The notes under the pieces are model-generated. The model did not search any database. It was not told the DNA's origin and was given only the letters and a program-made list of their open reading frames with translations. The position numbers and the translations under genes are program-made. From contig CM020508.1 of the NCBI GenBank assembly GCA_009823395.1, positions 1,743,015 to 1,807,014 of the forward strand: a stretch of DNA of 64,000 nt. Direction: 5' to 3'. Shown one piece after another: positions 1 to 11,418 of the stretch (the first letter of the stretch is position 1; each line of letters opens with the position of its first letter). The DNA comes from Thamnaconus septentrionalis (Eukaryota; Chordata; Actinopteri; Tetraodontiformes; Monacanthidae).

Positions 1-409
1 TCGATCTCAGACTTCAATTACGAAACAGCTACACATACATTGGCTCTTATTGTCAACCATTTTCCCCTTCTCACCTGTGGAAGCACAACAGACAACACAC
101 GTTAACGTCCGCTACTACGGTTCGCTCCACATAGCTCTCACGAGCCACTGAGAGACTTCCTCTCTAGCGTTATTCCCCGGGGCGAACGCGACCTCCACTG
201 GTAGAAGTGGGTAACTGCACCCTGCTCACCGATCACTCTCACACGCCACAAACCACCACCAAAGCAGGAACAGTGTTTTGCCACAATTATGCTACATATT
301 GATTGGAAAATAAATACTTAACTAATAATTAAGTTCTAGTGTTAAGAGATCTGACATTAGTCTTCAGTTCAGGGATGGCATACATAAACTAACAAAACCT
401 TTCAGTTTC

Positions 410-548
410 CTTCTTAACATGGAGGAATAGCCCTGATGTCTGGGTTGGAGTATTCAGAGTTGATAGAACATGATACCCAATCTTGTCTGTCCAACTCAGA
501 GGTTAAGGGTTTGAATAGTGCTGAGTGAAACTTACCATATAACTAAGG
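410..548. repeat. Diverged direct repeat, unit A
   Basis: This segment and 620-778 share the same order of short matching blocks. Both begin near CTTCTTAAC, continue through ATTCAGAG and GAACATGATAC, and end with CTTACCATATAACT. Unit B carries small insertions. This looks like an old tandem duplication or two copies of an unclassified repeat. No coding potential is seen. Confidence 0.7.
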
Positions 549-619
549 TCTGTGGGATACAAATTAGTCCCTATCTTAGTTCATTGATCGCAGATATAGA
601 CTAAAATTTTTCTCTGACC

Positions 620-778
620 TTCTTAACGTAGAAGAACAGCCCAGACATCTAGGTTGAGATATTCAGAGATGATAAAAAATAACTTAGCAGTTAAAGAACA
701 TGATACTCAATCTTTTCTATTTGACTCAGAGGTACAGGGTAAAAGTGTTACTCAGGTAGACTTACCATATAACTGAAG
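620..778. repeat. Diverged direct repeat, unit B
   Basis: This is the second copy of the repeat at 410-548, in the same orientation, about 210 bp downstream. It shares ATTCAGAG, GAACATGATAC and CTTACCATATAACT in the same order and has about 20 extra bases in the middle. Confidence 0.7.
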
Positions 779-859
779 ACCAAATCAATATCTGATGTCA
801 GGTTATTCACAACAGAAGTCTCAACAGTCAATATTAAAGCGAAATGGTTGACAAACCAG

Positions 860-865
860 TTTATT
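860..865 (-). other. Possible poly(A) signal of the CPT2-like gene
   Basis: TTTATT on the plus strand reads AATAAA on the minus strand, about 380 bp beyond the stop codon of the CPT2-like gene. It is the best-placed canonical signal I found, but nothing else confirms it. Confidence 0.4.
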
Positions 866-1248
866 GCGATGTCCAAAGGGAAAATGCAGCAAAACAAAAT
901 GTAACAGACGAAGAAGATGCAGAAGAAGGGAAGGAGGAGGAGGAGGAGGAGAAGCCGGACATTTCAAAAAACGAGACACGCAACATTTCAAAGGGAAGTC
1001 AGGTAAACAAAAGGTGTTAGTTTTGGGTGATAAGAGACAGTCCCCAAATGGTGACGCCTGAACCTAGTTAGTTAATTACGAATAACAAAAGATTAAATAA
1101 ACCCAGTTGTTAGCCACAGCCTGCGGAAAAACTTCCAGTAAACTGTGTGTACAGCAAACTTTTCTCTGTCCAAACATATTATTCATATGTATATATATTT
1201 GTTTTTTGCAGTTCGTTTGTTATGAGAGTGAAACTTTTGTTTTTTTCC

Positions 1249-4200
1249 TCACACAATTGGTTTCCCATCAAAAACTGCAAAAATGTCTTCTAAAGACTTG
1301 TGGATGCATTTCACAAAGTCCTCGACGTGAGGCTCAACGTTGCTGGACACGTTGAAGCGGATCTTGTCATCGTCATGTCCGTACGCAACGCCGAAGCCGT
1401 TGGGCACAACGGGAGCATATCCCCCTGTTAACAGTGACGGACAGCTGAGGCTGCTGCTGGAGATGACATGGTGACCAATGGCAGCAGTGGCTGGATGTGT
1501 GTAGAGGCCGTGTAGAAGCCGACCCTCGGAGGTGGCCAGGTGCTTCAGAGCGGCCAGGTGACAGAAAGGCATTTGGCCTAGTGGGGAGAGAGAGAGAAAA
1601 AGAGAGCTCTCACACACCAAATACCTGGAAGGACGTAGAAGGACATTGAAGGACATGGATGGACATGGATGGACATGGAAGGACATGGAAGAAACTGAAA
1701 GGCCATGAAATGACCTTGAAGAATCTGGAAGCATCTGAAAGGCCCTGTTATTATACTCTTTAAACAAGTTGGGTTTGTTCGTCAAAAAGTGTTAATACAC
1801 ATTGCAATGTCTAATACATACCCATAGTTGCTTCCTTGATGAGCTGCCTGTGGTGGTTGGAGCAGTCTTGGAGCATGGCCTTCAGCTGCGCTGCGCTGTG
1901 TTGGCTTGGCTGGCAAACAAAGGCATGCGAACACCGTTTGGTGTAGACGTTGGCCGTGGGGATGGTCTCTAGACGGCCGTGCTTGAACACGGCCATGCTG
2001 CACGATTCGTGTGGAATCACCGTCTTGCCATACAGCATCAGAAAAGCCATTTGAAAAGCCAGCTGGAGGACAGCATCAGTGCTCATCTTGTGCTCCTTTA
2101 ACCATCTCCTCCCAGCCCTGTGGAACTCTAAGAGACTGATAGATATATTGGAAGCATCTGAATCAAAGTTCACCTTTGCCTTTTTGATACCATCCTTCAA
2201 CTCACTGTCCAGGTTGAAGTCCAGTCTGCGCACAGCAGAGGCTGAGTCCACAGCAGCAGCAGCAGCAGAGCCTGGATGCACCAGCGGCTGCTCCACGGTG
2301 TCTTTGAAGACCTCATCCAGAAAGCGAAGCACCGCTAAACCGTCGCCCCACGAGTGCTCAAAGTTGATGGCAGCCTGTCCGTCTTTGGTCACAATAACAC
2401 TGAAGGACTTGTCGAACCAGCGGTTGCAGCTGTCACCGTGCAGCATGTTGTGTGACAAGTCGCTCAGATCTCTGAAGCTCTCGTCATCCAGGCAGAGACA
2501 GAAGAGGGCGCTGTCCACACTTCTCAGGTTCTCTGCGTTCCCAGCAGCTACCAGCTTGTACCTCAGGTCGGCCCAAACATCCCTGTTCTCACTGGTCAGG
2601 ACTCCGAGAGGAAAGTCAGGGACTGGTGCTGCCTCAGACAGAATGTACTTCAAGTGGGAGTGGATCTCTGCCGGCTTCACCAGGTTTCCATCCCTGTCCA
2701 CCACGTCAAACACATACATGTTGCCTTTCCTCATGACCAGGACGTGTCTGCATTTGTCGTCGGTGAACAGCTCGTCTCGTCCACGCTTTGGGATCCGAGT
2801 GGAGTTGAACATGCGGCTGTACTGGGACATGTCCAGCGGGTAGGCCTCGACCATGTAGGCGACGTAACAAGAGAGCGAGGACGGCACCCAGCGGACGAAC
2901 CTCTTGAAGCGCTCCGTGTCACTTTTTGCAGGGTTGCGATGTAAAACGGCCGGCTCCAGCAGTCCAGCTCGTAGTGTTTTCACAAAGCGTACAGTGGAAC
3001 ACAGGATGTTGGTGGCCTTCACCAGCTGGTTGTTGTACTCAATCCTTGGATCCAGATTCATACACATGTAGGGGTTGGATTTCCACAAAGAGTCACGTTG
3101 AGATAAGTGAGCGTCTAACCATGGAGCTGGGGGAGAAATGAAGAAATGAAGTATCGGAGCCATTGTCACAATCTTGTCACACAACCCCATCAGCTGATGG
3201 CAGCAGCAAAACCTTCAAGAATTCCGCTGAGGTGTAGTAGTTCCAGTTTCCTGCAAAGTGAGCCAGCTGCATCTGTTTAACACTTGGTTAAGATTAGTTT
3301 TTTGGAATAAAGATGTCATGTTTTCAGAAATACTATTGATGCATAAGAAAAAAAAGAAAAAATACATGAGGGATCAACACTGGGATTGCGAAAAGCTATA
3401 CATATATATATATATAGTATTACGCACTGGTCCTTGAACATGTCAAGACTTTGGTCAGGCTGTGTGTGGCGAAAGGGGAGGCTGACCTGCCATGTAGCTG
3501 GTGTCTCTGTTGATTCTGTCTTGAGTGACCAGTTCCTCATGCAGCTGTTTCCCCACTCCGCCCAGGAAGTTCAGTGCCAGCTTCTCTGTTATTCTAATTA
3601 TGTGCAATGAAAAAAAAAAAATCCTTGAGTGAGATTTCAGCGGTTGGCATTAATCAGTAATGGAAATCTTAAATTTTTTTAAATGGTGTAATTCCTTGTG
3701 AAAACCTACCTGAATTGTGAATCATCCAACACAAACCTCTGAACAGCCAAGTACCTCCTGATGGTGTCCTCCAGTTTTGGAATGGGGAGTCTCAACAAAA
3801 ATCCAGGGCGAGTTTTGTTTGTTAGTTCAGAGCCTCACATGCAGTCTCCAGTGGTGTCATTCAGTTAACATTAACGCTGACAGTCGACAATGAACGGAGA
3901 TACTGACTGTGTAAAGTTTGGTGGCAACTGTGTGTGTCTGGCTACTGTCAACAAATGCCTTATCTGTAAGTATATTCTGATATTCCCCCTGCCAAGCAGT
4001 AATTCATGAGGTACTTTTAGTTAACAGAACATTTACAAAATCTCAAACCCCCTTAAATTCATCTACAACGTGGTCTTGAAAGGTCCTTCACTCTGCCGTA
4101 CTATGGGAGAACCAGTTAAAGATCTTAGTGATGAATGATGACTGTTCATCAGTCCACACGGCACAGCACAGCACAGTCCTGCGCTCTTTAAAAGCTTCAA

Positions 4201-4491
4201 GGTTGCCAGCCGTATCACAGAATTCCAAACCTTCCTTGGGCCACTGACACCGTCAGCCACTAGTGAGCATAAAACAAAAGCGATCTACTGGTTGGAAGCT
4301 CCTTACCTGGGCAAACTTCTCTGGTAGTGCATGGTTGGTACGACGCTTTGGTGTAAAAATTCACATGAAGACGATTTTTGGCTGCTGTAGTTTCGGGTAG
4401 CTTCAATGTTCAGAGCCCAAAATCTCAAATTAGTAAGGTGTTTTGGTGTGCTGCCAAATGCTGTGTTTTGCACCGACAACAGGTTTGCCAT
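1249..4491 (-). CDS. Divergent carnitine O-palmitoyltransferase 2-like protein (copy 1)
   Basis: Five exons on the minus strand: 4491-4307, 3790-3710, 3593-3487, 3126-1822 and 1577-1249, giving a predicted 668 residues (human CPT2 has 658). All introns are GT-AG, and exons 2-5 have the same lengths as in the neighbouring cpt2 (81, 107, 1305 and 329 bp). The start at 4491 gives a basic, acid-poor presequence ([13 protein letters not shown]...) typical of mitochondrial import. The catalytic His is kept in FEHSWGDG (codon 2354-2356). The carnitine site is altered: the Tyr of the usual TYESCS is His (codon 2011-2013) and the Thr of GRTET is Leu (codon 1970-1972). The STS motif is SSS, and the family FDRHL is replaced by MPFCHL. 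It lies head-to-head with cpt2. The intact frame argues against a pseudogene. The acyl acceptor is uncertain, so I give no symbol. Confidence 0.88.
1624..1755. repeat. Decamer minisatellite in CPT2-like intron 4
   Basis: Degenerate tandem copies of a roughly 10-bp unit close to GAAGGACATG fill the intron between exons 5 and 4 of the minus-strand CPT2-like gene. The central units are nearly perfect and the edges decay into CTGAAAGGCC-type variants. Confidence 0.75.
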
Positions 4492-4996
4492 GATGCCGGC
4501 GAGACAATCTGAGGTCTGCCGAGTCGTGCTGCATCTTCCAGAATGACATGATACCAATTGCCGTTAGGGCCAATACCTTCAGAAAGAAAGTGGGAGGGGG
4601 GGTGAATGCTGTTCAAGCAGAGTCACTGCAGTCAGGCGCCACTGTGGTGGTGGTGGTGGGGGTAGTGTTTGATGAAGTATATGAGGCGAAACGTGGCTCT
4701 ACTTGGTCAACACATCATCACCCACAGGGTGTGTGTGTTTCGGGAGGGGGAATAAATGTGACGTGTTAAAAGTGTTTATTATGCATTATTATGTTATTAT
4801 GTTGTTGTAAAAGCAATAAACAAAAGCTCGAAGATAGAAGCTGGTTAAAATGCTTTAAGTACTATTTACTTCACAGTTTTGCTGACCATCAAACTCAAAC
4901 ATCGCAGCATTTAATTGAATATTTACACAATCAATTAGGTAAGCGCCATTTTATTTTGATCATGTCTATCAAATAATTTGCCCTAAATGTCCTGGT

Positions 4997-5010
4997 CATT
5001 ATAGGAACTC
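4997..5010. repeat. Target-site duplication, left copy
   Basis: CATTATAGGAACTC occurs here and again at 5368-5381, exactly bordering the SINE-like element, so it marks a retrotransposition event. Confidence 0.9.
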
Positions 5011-5367
5011 ATTCATTCATTCATCTTCTATACCCGCTTATTCCAATTCAGGGTCACGGGGTCTGCTGGAGCCTATCCCAGCTGTCTTAGGGGCGAAGGC
5101 AGGGTACACCCTGGACAAGACGCCAGTTCATCGTGAGGGCCACATAGAGACAAACAACCATTCACACTCACATGCACACCTACGGACAATTTAGAATATT
5201 CAATTGACCTCACATGCATGTTTTTGGACTGTGGGAGGAAGCCGGAGAACCCGGAGAGAACCCACGCAGACACGGGGAGAACATGCAAACTCCACACAGA
5301 AAGGTCAGAGGTCCGGGCCCCGGAATCGAACCCACGACCTTCTTGCTGTGAGGCGGCAGCGCTAACC
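5011..5367 (-). mobile_element. tRNA-headed SINE-like retroelement
   Basis: Read on the minus strand, the element starts with a tRNA-like head: TTAGCGCTGCCGCCTCACAG, then a B-box-like GGTTCGATTCC. It continues with the widespread fish tail (GGACTG... in the middle, GCGGGTATAGAAG near the end) and closes with a short GAAT simple repeat. It is bounded by a perfect 14-bp target-site duplication (4997-5010 and 5368-5381). The body resembles the common teleost tail shared by SINEs and their partner LINEs. I cannot assign the exact family from memory. Confidence 0.85.
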
Positions 5368-5381
5368 CATTATAGGAACTC
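5368..5381. repeat. Target-site duplication, right copy
   Basis: A perfect copy of the 14-bp site at 4997-5010, directly after the element. Confidence 0.9.
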
Positions 5382-5524
5382 CCTTGAGGAAATAGCTTGC
5401 CGGTCAGAATACTTCTATTTCACTTTTAGTGAGTATTGTGAGTCCACACTGACTCACAGTGTTAAACAGCCATGAACGTAACATCGGCTCGTAACATACA
5501 TGTAACATTCCACTTAACACACTA

Positions 5525-5546
5525 ACACACACACACACACACACAC
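5525..5546. repeat. (AC)n microsatellite
   Basis: About eleven AC units in the spacer, with no associated gene. Confidence 0.9.
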
Positions 5547-5945
5547 TCAAAAATTTGCACTTAAACAGCTACAGTACACACACCATTTCTCACAACACAC
5601 CACGACACATTTGCCCCATTATCCACATGGGCTTAAATCACGTGTACACTAGTGCGACATCAAATTTAGCTTTTTAAAGAAACTTCTGACAATCCACTAC
5701 CTCGACATTTTTCTTCTGAGTGAAGCCACCGAGGTCATGCATCAAGAGAGACAATAGCCAATTCGTATTGTAACGGACGGTTGGACTGTGTTCTAGTGTT
5801 CTTTTGTGTTCTAGTGTTCTTTTGTACTCTGTGTTTATTTGATGTTAATGGTGTTGGTGAACGTTGTCCAGTGAAGACAACACACCTGTGATTGGCTAAG
5901 GTCAGGTGTGGGTGTGTCAGAGTGAATTGCAACCTGTCAAAATGG

Positions 5946-6200
<255 letters not shown>

Positions 6201-6244
6201 GAGAGTGTGTGTGTATTTAAAGTTCTATTCTCTGTCTATAATCC

Positions 6245-6740
6245 CTCCCCCGTCTGATGATCCCAATGACCTTGTCAATTATTACAACAACACTCTTTCC
6301 TCTCGACCATCTGGCCCCCATCAAAATCGAAACTGTCTCATTCACACATTCAGCTCTCTGGTTCACCACTGAACTTCACCAAAATAAAGCACGCAAGCAT
6401 CATAAATTCCCACCTCAACAACGACCTCTTAGAAAATTTTCAATCTGGATTCCGCACAAAACACAGCACCAAAACCACCCTTCTCAAAGTCACAAACGAT
6501 CTCATCTCCTCCACTCCTCAGACTCAGGCCTTCTCTCCATTCTCATCCTCCATGACCTCACTGCTGCATATGACACCATCAACCACTCCATCCTACTCTC
6601 TTCATCCTCGACCTCCTCCCCCTTGGTCAAATCATCCGTCGTCATGATGTCCGCTTTCACTGCTGCGCTGATGACATCCCGCTATACATCTCAACTAAAT
6701 CTTTCACCCATTTAATTTACTCCATCCTGTCGAACTGTGT
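6245..6740 (+). pseudogene. L2-like non-LTR retrotransposon fragment (reverse transcriptase)
   Basis: Degenerate reverse transcriptase is readable in several frames. One frame gives LRKFSIW next to a shifted frame equivalent to FQSGFR, then [20 protein letters not shown], which matches the conserved first catalytic-Asp region (DLSAAFDTIDH) of L2-type LINEs. Near the end a shifted frame gives a C-A-D-D-like segment (about 6655-6690), corresponding to the YADD catalytic box. There are several frameshifts and no full ORF, so this is a dead fragment. The family is inferred from motifs only. Confidence 0.75.
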
Positions 6741-6801
6741 TGCTGAAAGTAAATCCTGGATGCAAGCAAATTTTCTCACTTTCATTTATCTACGAGTTCA
6801 G

Positions 6802-6941
6802 ATGAATGTAGGTGAAAGTGCACAGTTCATTCAGACGAATGAGCACTGTGGAAGGCGGTGACAAGGCTGACCTCTACTGGCACATGATATATTGCTGGAT
6901 GTCCCGAGAAAGAAAATGTTTAGATGACAATTTCAATTTTG
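6802..6941. repeat. 140-bp repeat, copy A
   Basis: This segment matches 7922-8061 over 140 bp with about five substitutions by eye and no gaps, in the same orientation. Copy B ends immediately before the splice acceptor of cpt2 exon 2, whereas copy A diverges at that same base. Confidence 0.92.
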
Positions 6942-7436
6942 GCACACAAATAAGTTGGGGGAGGGAAGTACGCGTTATTTTTTAACTGCAACAGAGATCA
7001 GCAGCTAAGAAGGCGGGTCTTCTGCAGAAAAACGGAAGAAGCACGAAACGACGTCGAGTATGTTGGTATGATGAATCTCGTCCGTCTGTTTATTCTTGTT
7101 TACATCGGGGCAGATCTTATATAATAAAACAAAAAACAAACAAACAAACAAAAAACACCACAGACTCGCCACACAGAAGGCGGTAACTGGCGGAAGTATC
7201 GAGGCGAACGTCTCCATGACGTCACACCACTTGACACACTTGCCCGGGGTTGAACTTCCTGTTGTGGAATCCACTTGTATTATAGTTATTATTTGTCTAA
7301 TACCACCTTCATCACAATTCTTCATACGGAGTGGGCAAACTGGGCGTAGCTGTCATCCGAGGTTGACTGAGCCGGGGATGAATCTCACTGTATCGTCGTG
7401 ACATCGTGACAGTTTTGTAGGGAAATATCACCCGGT

Positions 7437-7458
7437 GCTAGCTGTTAGCCCCTAGCTG
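7437..7458. promoter_or_regulatory. TTAGC/CTAGC motif cluster upstream of cpt2
   Basis: GCTAGCTGTTAGCCCCTAGC lies about 115 bp upstream of the cpt2 start codon, in the likely 5' UTR or core promoter. The same kind of cluster recurs near the 5' ends of magoh, tmco1, aldh9a1 and med8. Function is unknown, and the promoter role is inferred from position. Confidence 0.35.
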
Positions 7459-7573
7459 TGTCCACTGCTGAGAGTGACGTATCTCACGCCTTTTTCATCA
7501 GCTTGTCGTCCCCTCAGCTTGAGACGGTGAGCTGCTGCACGGTTGCCTGTTTCGGACCTCGGTGAACCACATC

Positions 7574-10500
7574 ATGGCCATGCTACTGTCATTGAGACAC
7601 GGGGCTCTCCTAGGCAAATCTGGAGGCCAAGTCCGTGCGAGGATCCCTTCTGTCGGCTATAGCAGCAATGTCCCTTCCGGTGAATATTTGCACAAAAGTG
7701 TCGTCCCGTCGATGCACTACCAGAAGAGTTTGCCCAGGTGAGAGGACACAGATTTAATTGTGTTGTTGCTACCATACCAAACCAATCTTCTGCTTTCTGC
7801 ATGTCACACTCACAATAACTGGTTTTATATTCTAACAATACTTTTAAAGTACATTTGAAAAAAAAATAGTCTACTAGAACGTGTCTTCCGGATTACAGTG
7901 GGTGACTTGTTACGACTTTAAATGAATGTAGGTGAAAGTGCACAGTTCATTCAGACGAATGAGCACTGTAGAAGGCGGTGACAAGGCTGACCTCTACTGG
8001 CACATAATATATTGCTGGATGTCCCTAGAACGAAAATGTTTAGGTGACAATTTCAATTTTGCCTCACCTAGACTTCCCATCCCAAAACTAGAAGATACAA
8101 TTCGGAGATATTTAGCTGGCCAGAGGCCTCTCCTGGATGACAACCAATTTGGGTAAGTGCTCCTTTGTTTCTTGTCTTGTCAGTAACTGATATATTCCTA
8201 GTTTATATTGCTTGTTTGCTACATATTGTTATTTTTGCTTTCCACTTGCTGCTGTAATGCTTGAAATTTCCCGCCTGTAGGACTAATAAAGAAATATTAT
8301 CTTAATTCTCTTCTTTGTGGCTCCTCAGAGCAACGCAGAAAATTGCGCACGATTTTCTGAATGGCGTCGGAAAGGAGCTTCACGAGGAACTTGTTGCTCA
8401 CGACAAGAACAACAAGCACACCAGCTACATTTCAGGTACTCTTCAGACTGACCTCGGCTAAAACACATACCGCACTATGCATTTTCCTTTTTATGAATAA
8501 GTTGCCACCTGGTAAAGCATTTTTAAACCTGCTAATCGGCTTAGCATGCATCTTCATCAGTCTCCCTGACGCCAACACTCTGCCCATCTTTGTCTTTCAG
8601 GCCCGTGGTTTGACATGTATCTGTCAGCTCGTGAGTCTGTGGTGCTGAACTACAACCCCTTTATGTCCTTCAACCCCGACCCCAAGTCTGAGTACAATGA
8701 CCAGCTGGTGCGGGCAACTAACATGGTTTGCTCTGCCGTGCGCTTCATGAAAACGCTGCGCGCTGGACTGCTGGAGCCAGAGGTTTTTCATCTGAACCCT
8801 GCAAAGAGCAACACAGACGCCTTCAAGAACTTCATCCGCTGGGTGCCGTCCTCACTGTCGTGGTATGGTGCCTACATGGTCAATGCCTACCCCCTGGATA
8901 TGTCCCAGTACTTTCGCCTTTTTAACTCCACTCGGATCCCAAAGCGTGGACGAGACGAGCTGTTCACCGACGACAAGGGCCGACACGTCCTGGTTATGAG
9001 CAAAGGCCACGTGTACGTGTTTGACGTGGTGGACAGGGACAGAAATATGGTGAAGCCGGCAGAGATCCAGTCCCACTTGAAGTACATTCTGTCTGAGGCA
9101 GCACCAGTCCCTGACTTTCCCCTCGGAGTCCTGACCAGTGAGAACAGGGATGTTTGGGCCGACCTGAGGCACAAGCTGGAAGCTGCTGGGAACGCAGAGA
9201 ACCTGAGAAGTGTGGACAGCGCCCTCTTCTGTCTCTGTCTGGACGACAAGACCATGAAGGACCACAACCACACCTCGCACAACATGCTGCACGGCGACGG
9301 CTGCAACCGCTGGTTCGACAAGTCCTTCAGCATCATTCTCACCAAAGACGGACAGGCTGCCATCAACTTTGAGCACTCGTGGGGCGACGGCGTAGCGGTG
9401 CTTCGCTTCCAGAACGAGGTCTTCAAAGACACCGTGGAGCAGCCGCTGGTGCATCCAGGCTCTGCTGCTGCTGCCGTGGACTCAGCCTCTGCTGTGCGCA
9501 GGCTGGACTTCAACCTGAGCAGCGAGCTGAAGGACGGTATCACGAAGGCCAAAGAGAATTTTGACTCGGCCGTTTCAAAGCTCACCATCGACGCCATGGA
9601 GTTCAGGAAAGGTGGGAAGGAGCAGCTGAAGAAGTACAAGTTGAGTCCAGACGCGATGGCCCAGCTGGCCTTCCAGATGGCCTTCCTGCGGCAGTACGGA
9701 CAGACGGTAGCCACGTACGAGTCTTGCAGCACGGCGGCGTTCAAACACGGCCGCACTGAAACCATCCGCCCGGCCACCATCCACACTAAAAAGTGTTCAG
9801 AAGCCTTCGTGCAGAAGCCGGGCCAGCACAGCGTGGAGCAGCTGAAGGCCATGTTGCACGACTGCTCTAGCTACCACGGTCAGCTGACCAGGGAAGCAGC
9901 CATGGGTGAGTAGAGTTCCCTCCATGATAAGAGATTATTTACTACTCTCTACTCTCGCCGCACAGAATATTCACATCATGGTAGATTCAGTATATTTCTT
10001 GTGTGATCACAGGTAGTTCTGTCAAGAGATAAAAAAGAAAAGAAAAGAGAGAGAGATTAATTAATTATGATCAGTAATTAATCAATCTGATTCATCTATT
10101 TCTTTAATCTCACCTAAAAAATGCAGAGATTGTTATTTAAATGCAGTCCTGGCCATTTACATTCGACTGTATTTGACACTTGTCCCAAGTGCTGCCTGCA
10201 ACCTTAAAGGTTGAGTTTGTAATATTTTGGGAAAGAAGAAACGGCAATATCAATGGATATGTTTTAGATTACAGGGCTTTCACTCAAATCCCCTATATCG
10301 CTGTGTCAATCTCCAAATAATTAGGGCTGTTTTTTAGACAAATTCTCCAGAAGTGCAACTGTGTTTCACTGGCCTTCTTCCATCCCACCAGGCCAAGGTT
10401 TCGACCGCCACCTGTTTGCCCTACGGTACCTGGCCAAATCTAAGGGCCGGAGCCTGCACGGCCTGTACGCTGACCCGGCATACGGCGCCATCAACCACAA

Positions 10501-10720
10501 CATCCTCTCCACTAGCACCCTCACCAGTCCCGCCGTTAACCTCGGCGGCTTCGCCCCAGTGGTGCCTGACGGCTTTGGCGTCGGCTACGGCGTCCACGAC
10601 GACTGGATCGGCTGCAGCGTGTCCACCTACCCGGCTCGCAACGTCCATGAATTCCTCCAGTGCGTCCACAAGTCCCTGGAGGACATCTTTACTGTCCTAG
10701 AGGGACAGCCTATCAGCTAG
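7574..10720 (+). CDS. cpt2: Carnitine O-palmitoyltransferase 2, mitochondrial (copy 2, canonical)
   Basis: Converts long-chain acylcarnitine and CoA to acyl-CoA and carnitine on the matrix face of the inner mitochondrial membrane, feeding beta-oxidation. Five exons: 7574-7737, 8072-8152, 8329-8435, 8601-9905 and 10392-10720, giving 661 residues with GT-AG introns. Exon 4 is 1305 bp, the same size I recall for the human large exon. The N-terminus is a mitochondrial presequence. [13 protein letters not shown] and [14 protein letters not shown] match the family. The catalytic His is in FEHSWGDG (codon 9374-9376). Carnitine-site Tyr and Ser (TYESCS), Thr (GRTET), the STS oxyanion motif and GFDRHLFAL are all intact. 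The start at 7574 has a good context (ATCATGG), with a second in-frame Met two codons later. It converges with magoh downstream. Confidence 0.96.
7922..8061. repeat. 140-bp repeat, copy B, in cpt2 intron 1
   Basis: Near-identical to 6802-6941. It ends ten bases before exon 2 of cpt2 (8072), so the polypyrimidine/branch region of this acceptor lies inside or right beside the repeat. Confidence 0.92.
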
Positions 10721-10779
10721 AGTCCTTTCACAACCGCTGAAAGCAAACATCTGAAACGATGGAAGGTGATGTTCAGGGG

Positions 10780-10805
10780 GTGTGTGTGTGTGTGTGTGTG
10801 TGTGT
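10780..10805. repeat. (GT)n microsatellite in cpt2 3' UTR
   Basis: About thirteen GT units 60 bp after the cpt2 stop codon. Confidence 0.9.
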
Positions 10806-11316
10806 CAGTCAGAGTGAATGTCACTCGTGAAGGAGGATGCAGGAACAGAATGTTATTGATTGTGAAAGCATCACCATGATTATTTAATTAGTGGGACTGA
10901 GATGAATTACACCACTGGAAGCATTTGTATTAGTACTGTAGCAATGACTTATCAAGTCTGTTCACTTCAATGTTTTCACATTACTGCCTAGGCGAATCAT
11001 GTGAGGACTCAAAGTGCAGTTTAACATCTGCTATGCAGTGAATATGGTCTGATAGCGTTGTGCCTTCAAGTGATTCAGGAAACGACTTTATTCATTCATT
11101 CACTCACGATCATGTTCATTTATCAGTGGGTTGGTTGATTGTATTTTTCCAAAGTAAATGCAGATAATTTTCATCTGTTGTCTCATTGTTTGTCTCTAGT
11201 TTTAACAATTAATACTGTACATAGTATATGAAGAGAAGTAGCCACCTTTTTTTTCTGCTACGGGAACTACAAAATAACGGCAAATGCGGCAAAGTAAACA
11301 AACAACTTTTTCAACC

Positions 11317-11331
11317 TTTATTTCAAATAAA
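11317..11331. terminator. Two-way poly(A) signal shared by cpt2 and magoh
   Basis: TTTATTTCAAATAAA is an almost perfect palindrome. The right half is AATAAA for plus-strand cpt2 (11326-11331) and the left half is AATAAA for minus-strand magoh (11317-11322). It is the only canonical signal I found between these two converging genes. If both are used, the transcripts overlap by a few tens of bases. Confidence 0.7.
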
Positions 11332-11418
11332 AAAAAGATCCACGGAGGCAAATGTACAAATGTGGCTGAACAACAGAAACATTAGCTAAATCCAACAAAA
11401 ACACATATCCTTCCACAT

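Larger units (their letters stand above)
1..1248. other. Left-edge intergenic / 3' flank of the CPT2-like gene
   Basis: I see no supported gene here. The stretch is AT-rich and holds a diverged direct duplication (about 410-548 and 620-778) and a GGA-rich purine run near 930-955. Part of it (about 845-1248) is probably the 3' UTR of the minus-strand CPT2-like gene, because an AATAAA on the minus strand lies at 860-865. The short open frames in it are low complexity or lack family resemblance. Confidence 0.6.

Noticed and set aside
2079..2843. Long plus-strand ORF (254 aa) opposite the CPT2-like exon 4
   Set aside because: It is the antisense shadow of a GC-rich 1305-bp exon. A similar antisense ORF occurs opposite cpt2 exon 4, and neither resembles a known family.
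5300..5367. Possible tRNA gene (GGTTCGATTCC on the minus strand)
   Set aside because: It is the head of the SINE-like element with target duplications, not a tRNA that folds fully.
8887..9852. 321-aa minus-strand ORF opposite cpt2 exon 4
   Set aside because: Same cause: codon-bias shadow of a real exon, with no splice or promoter support.
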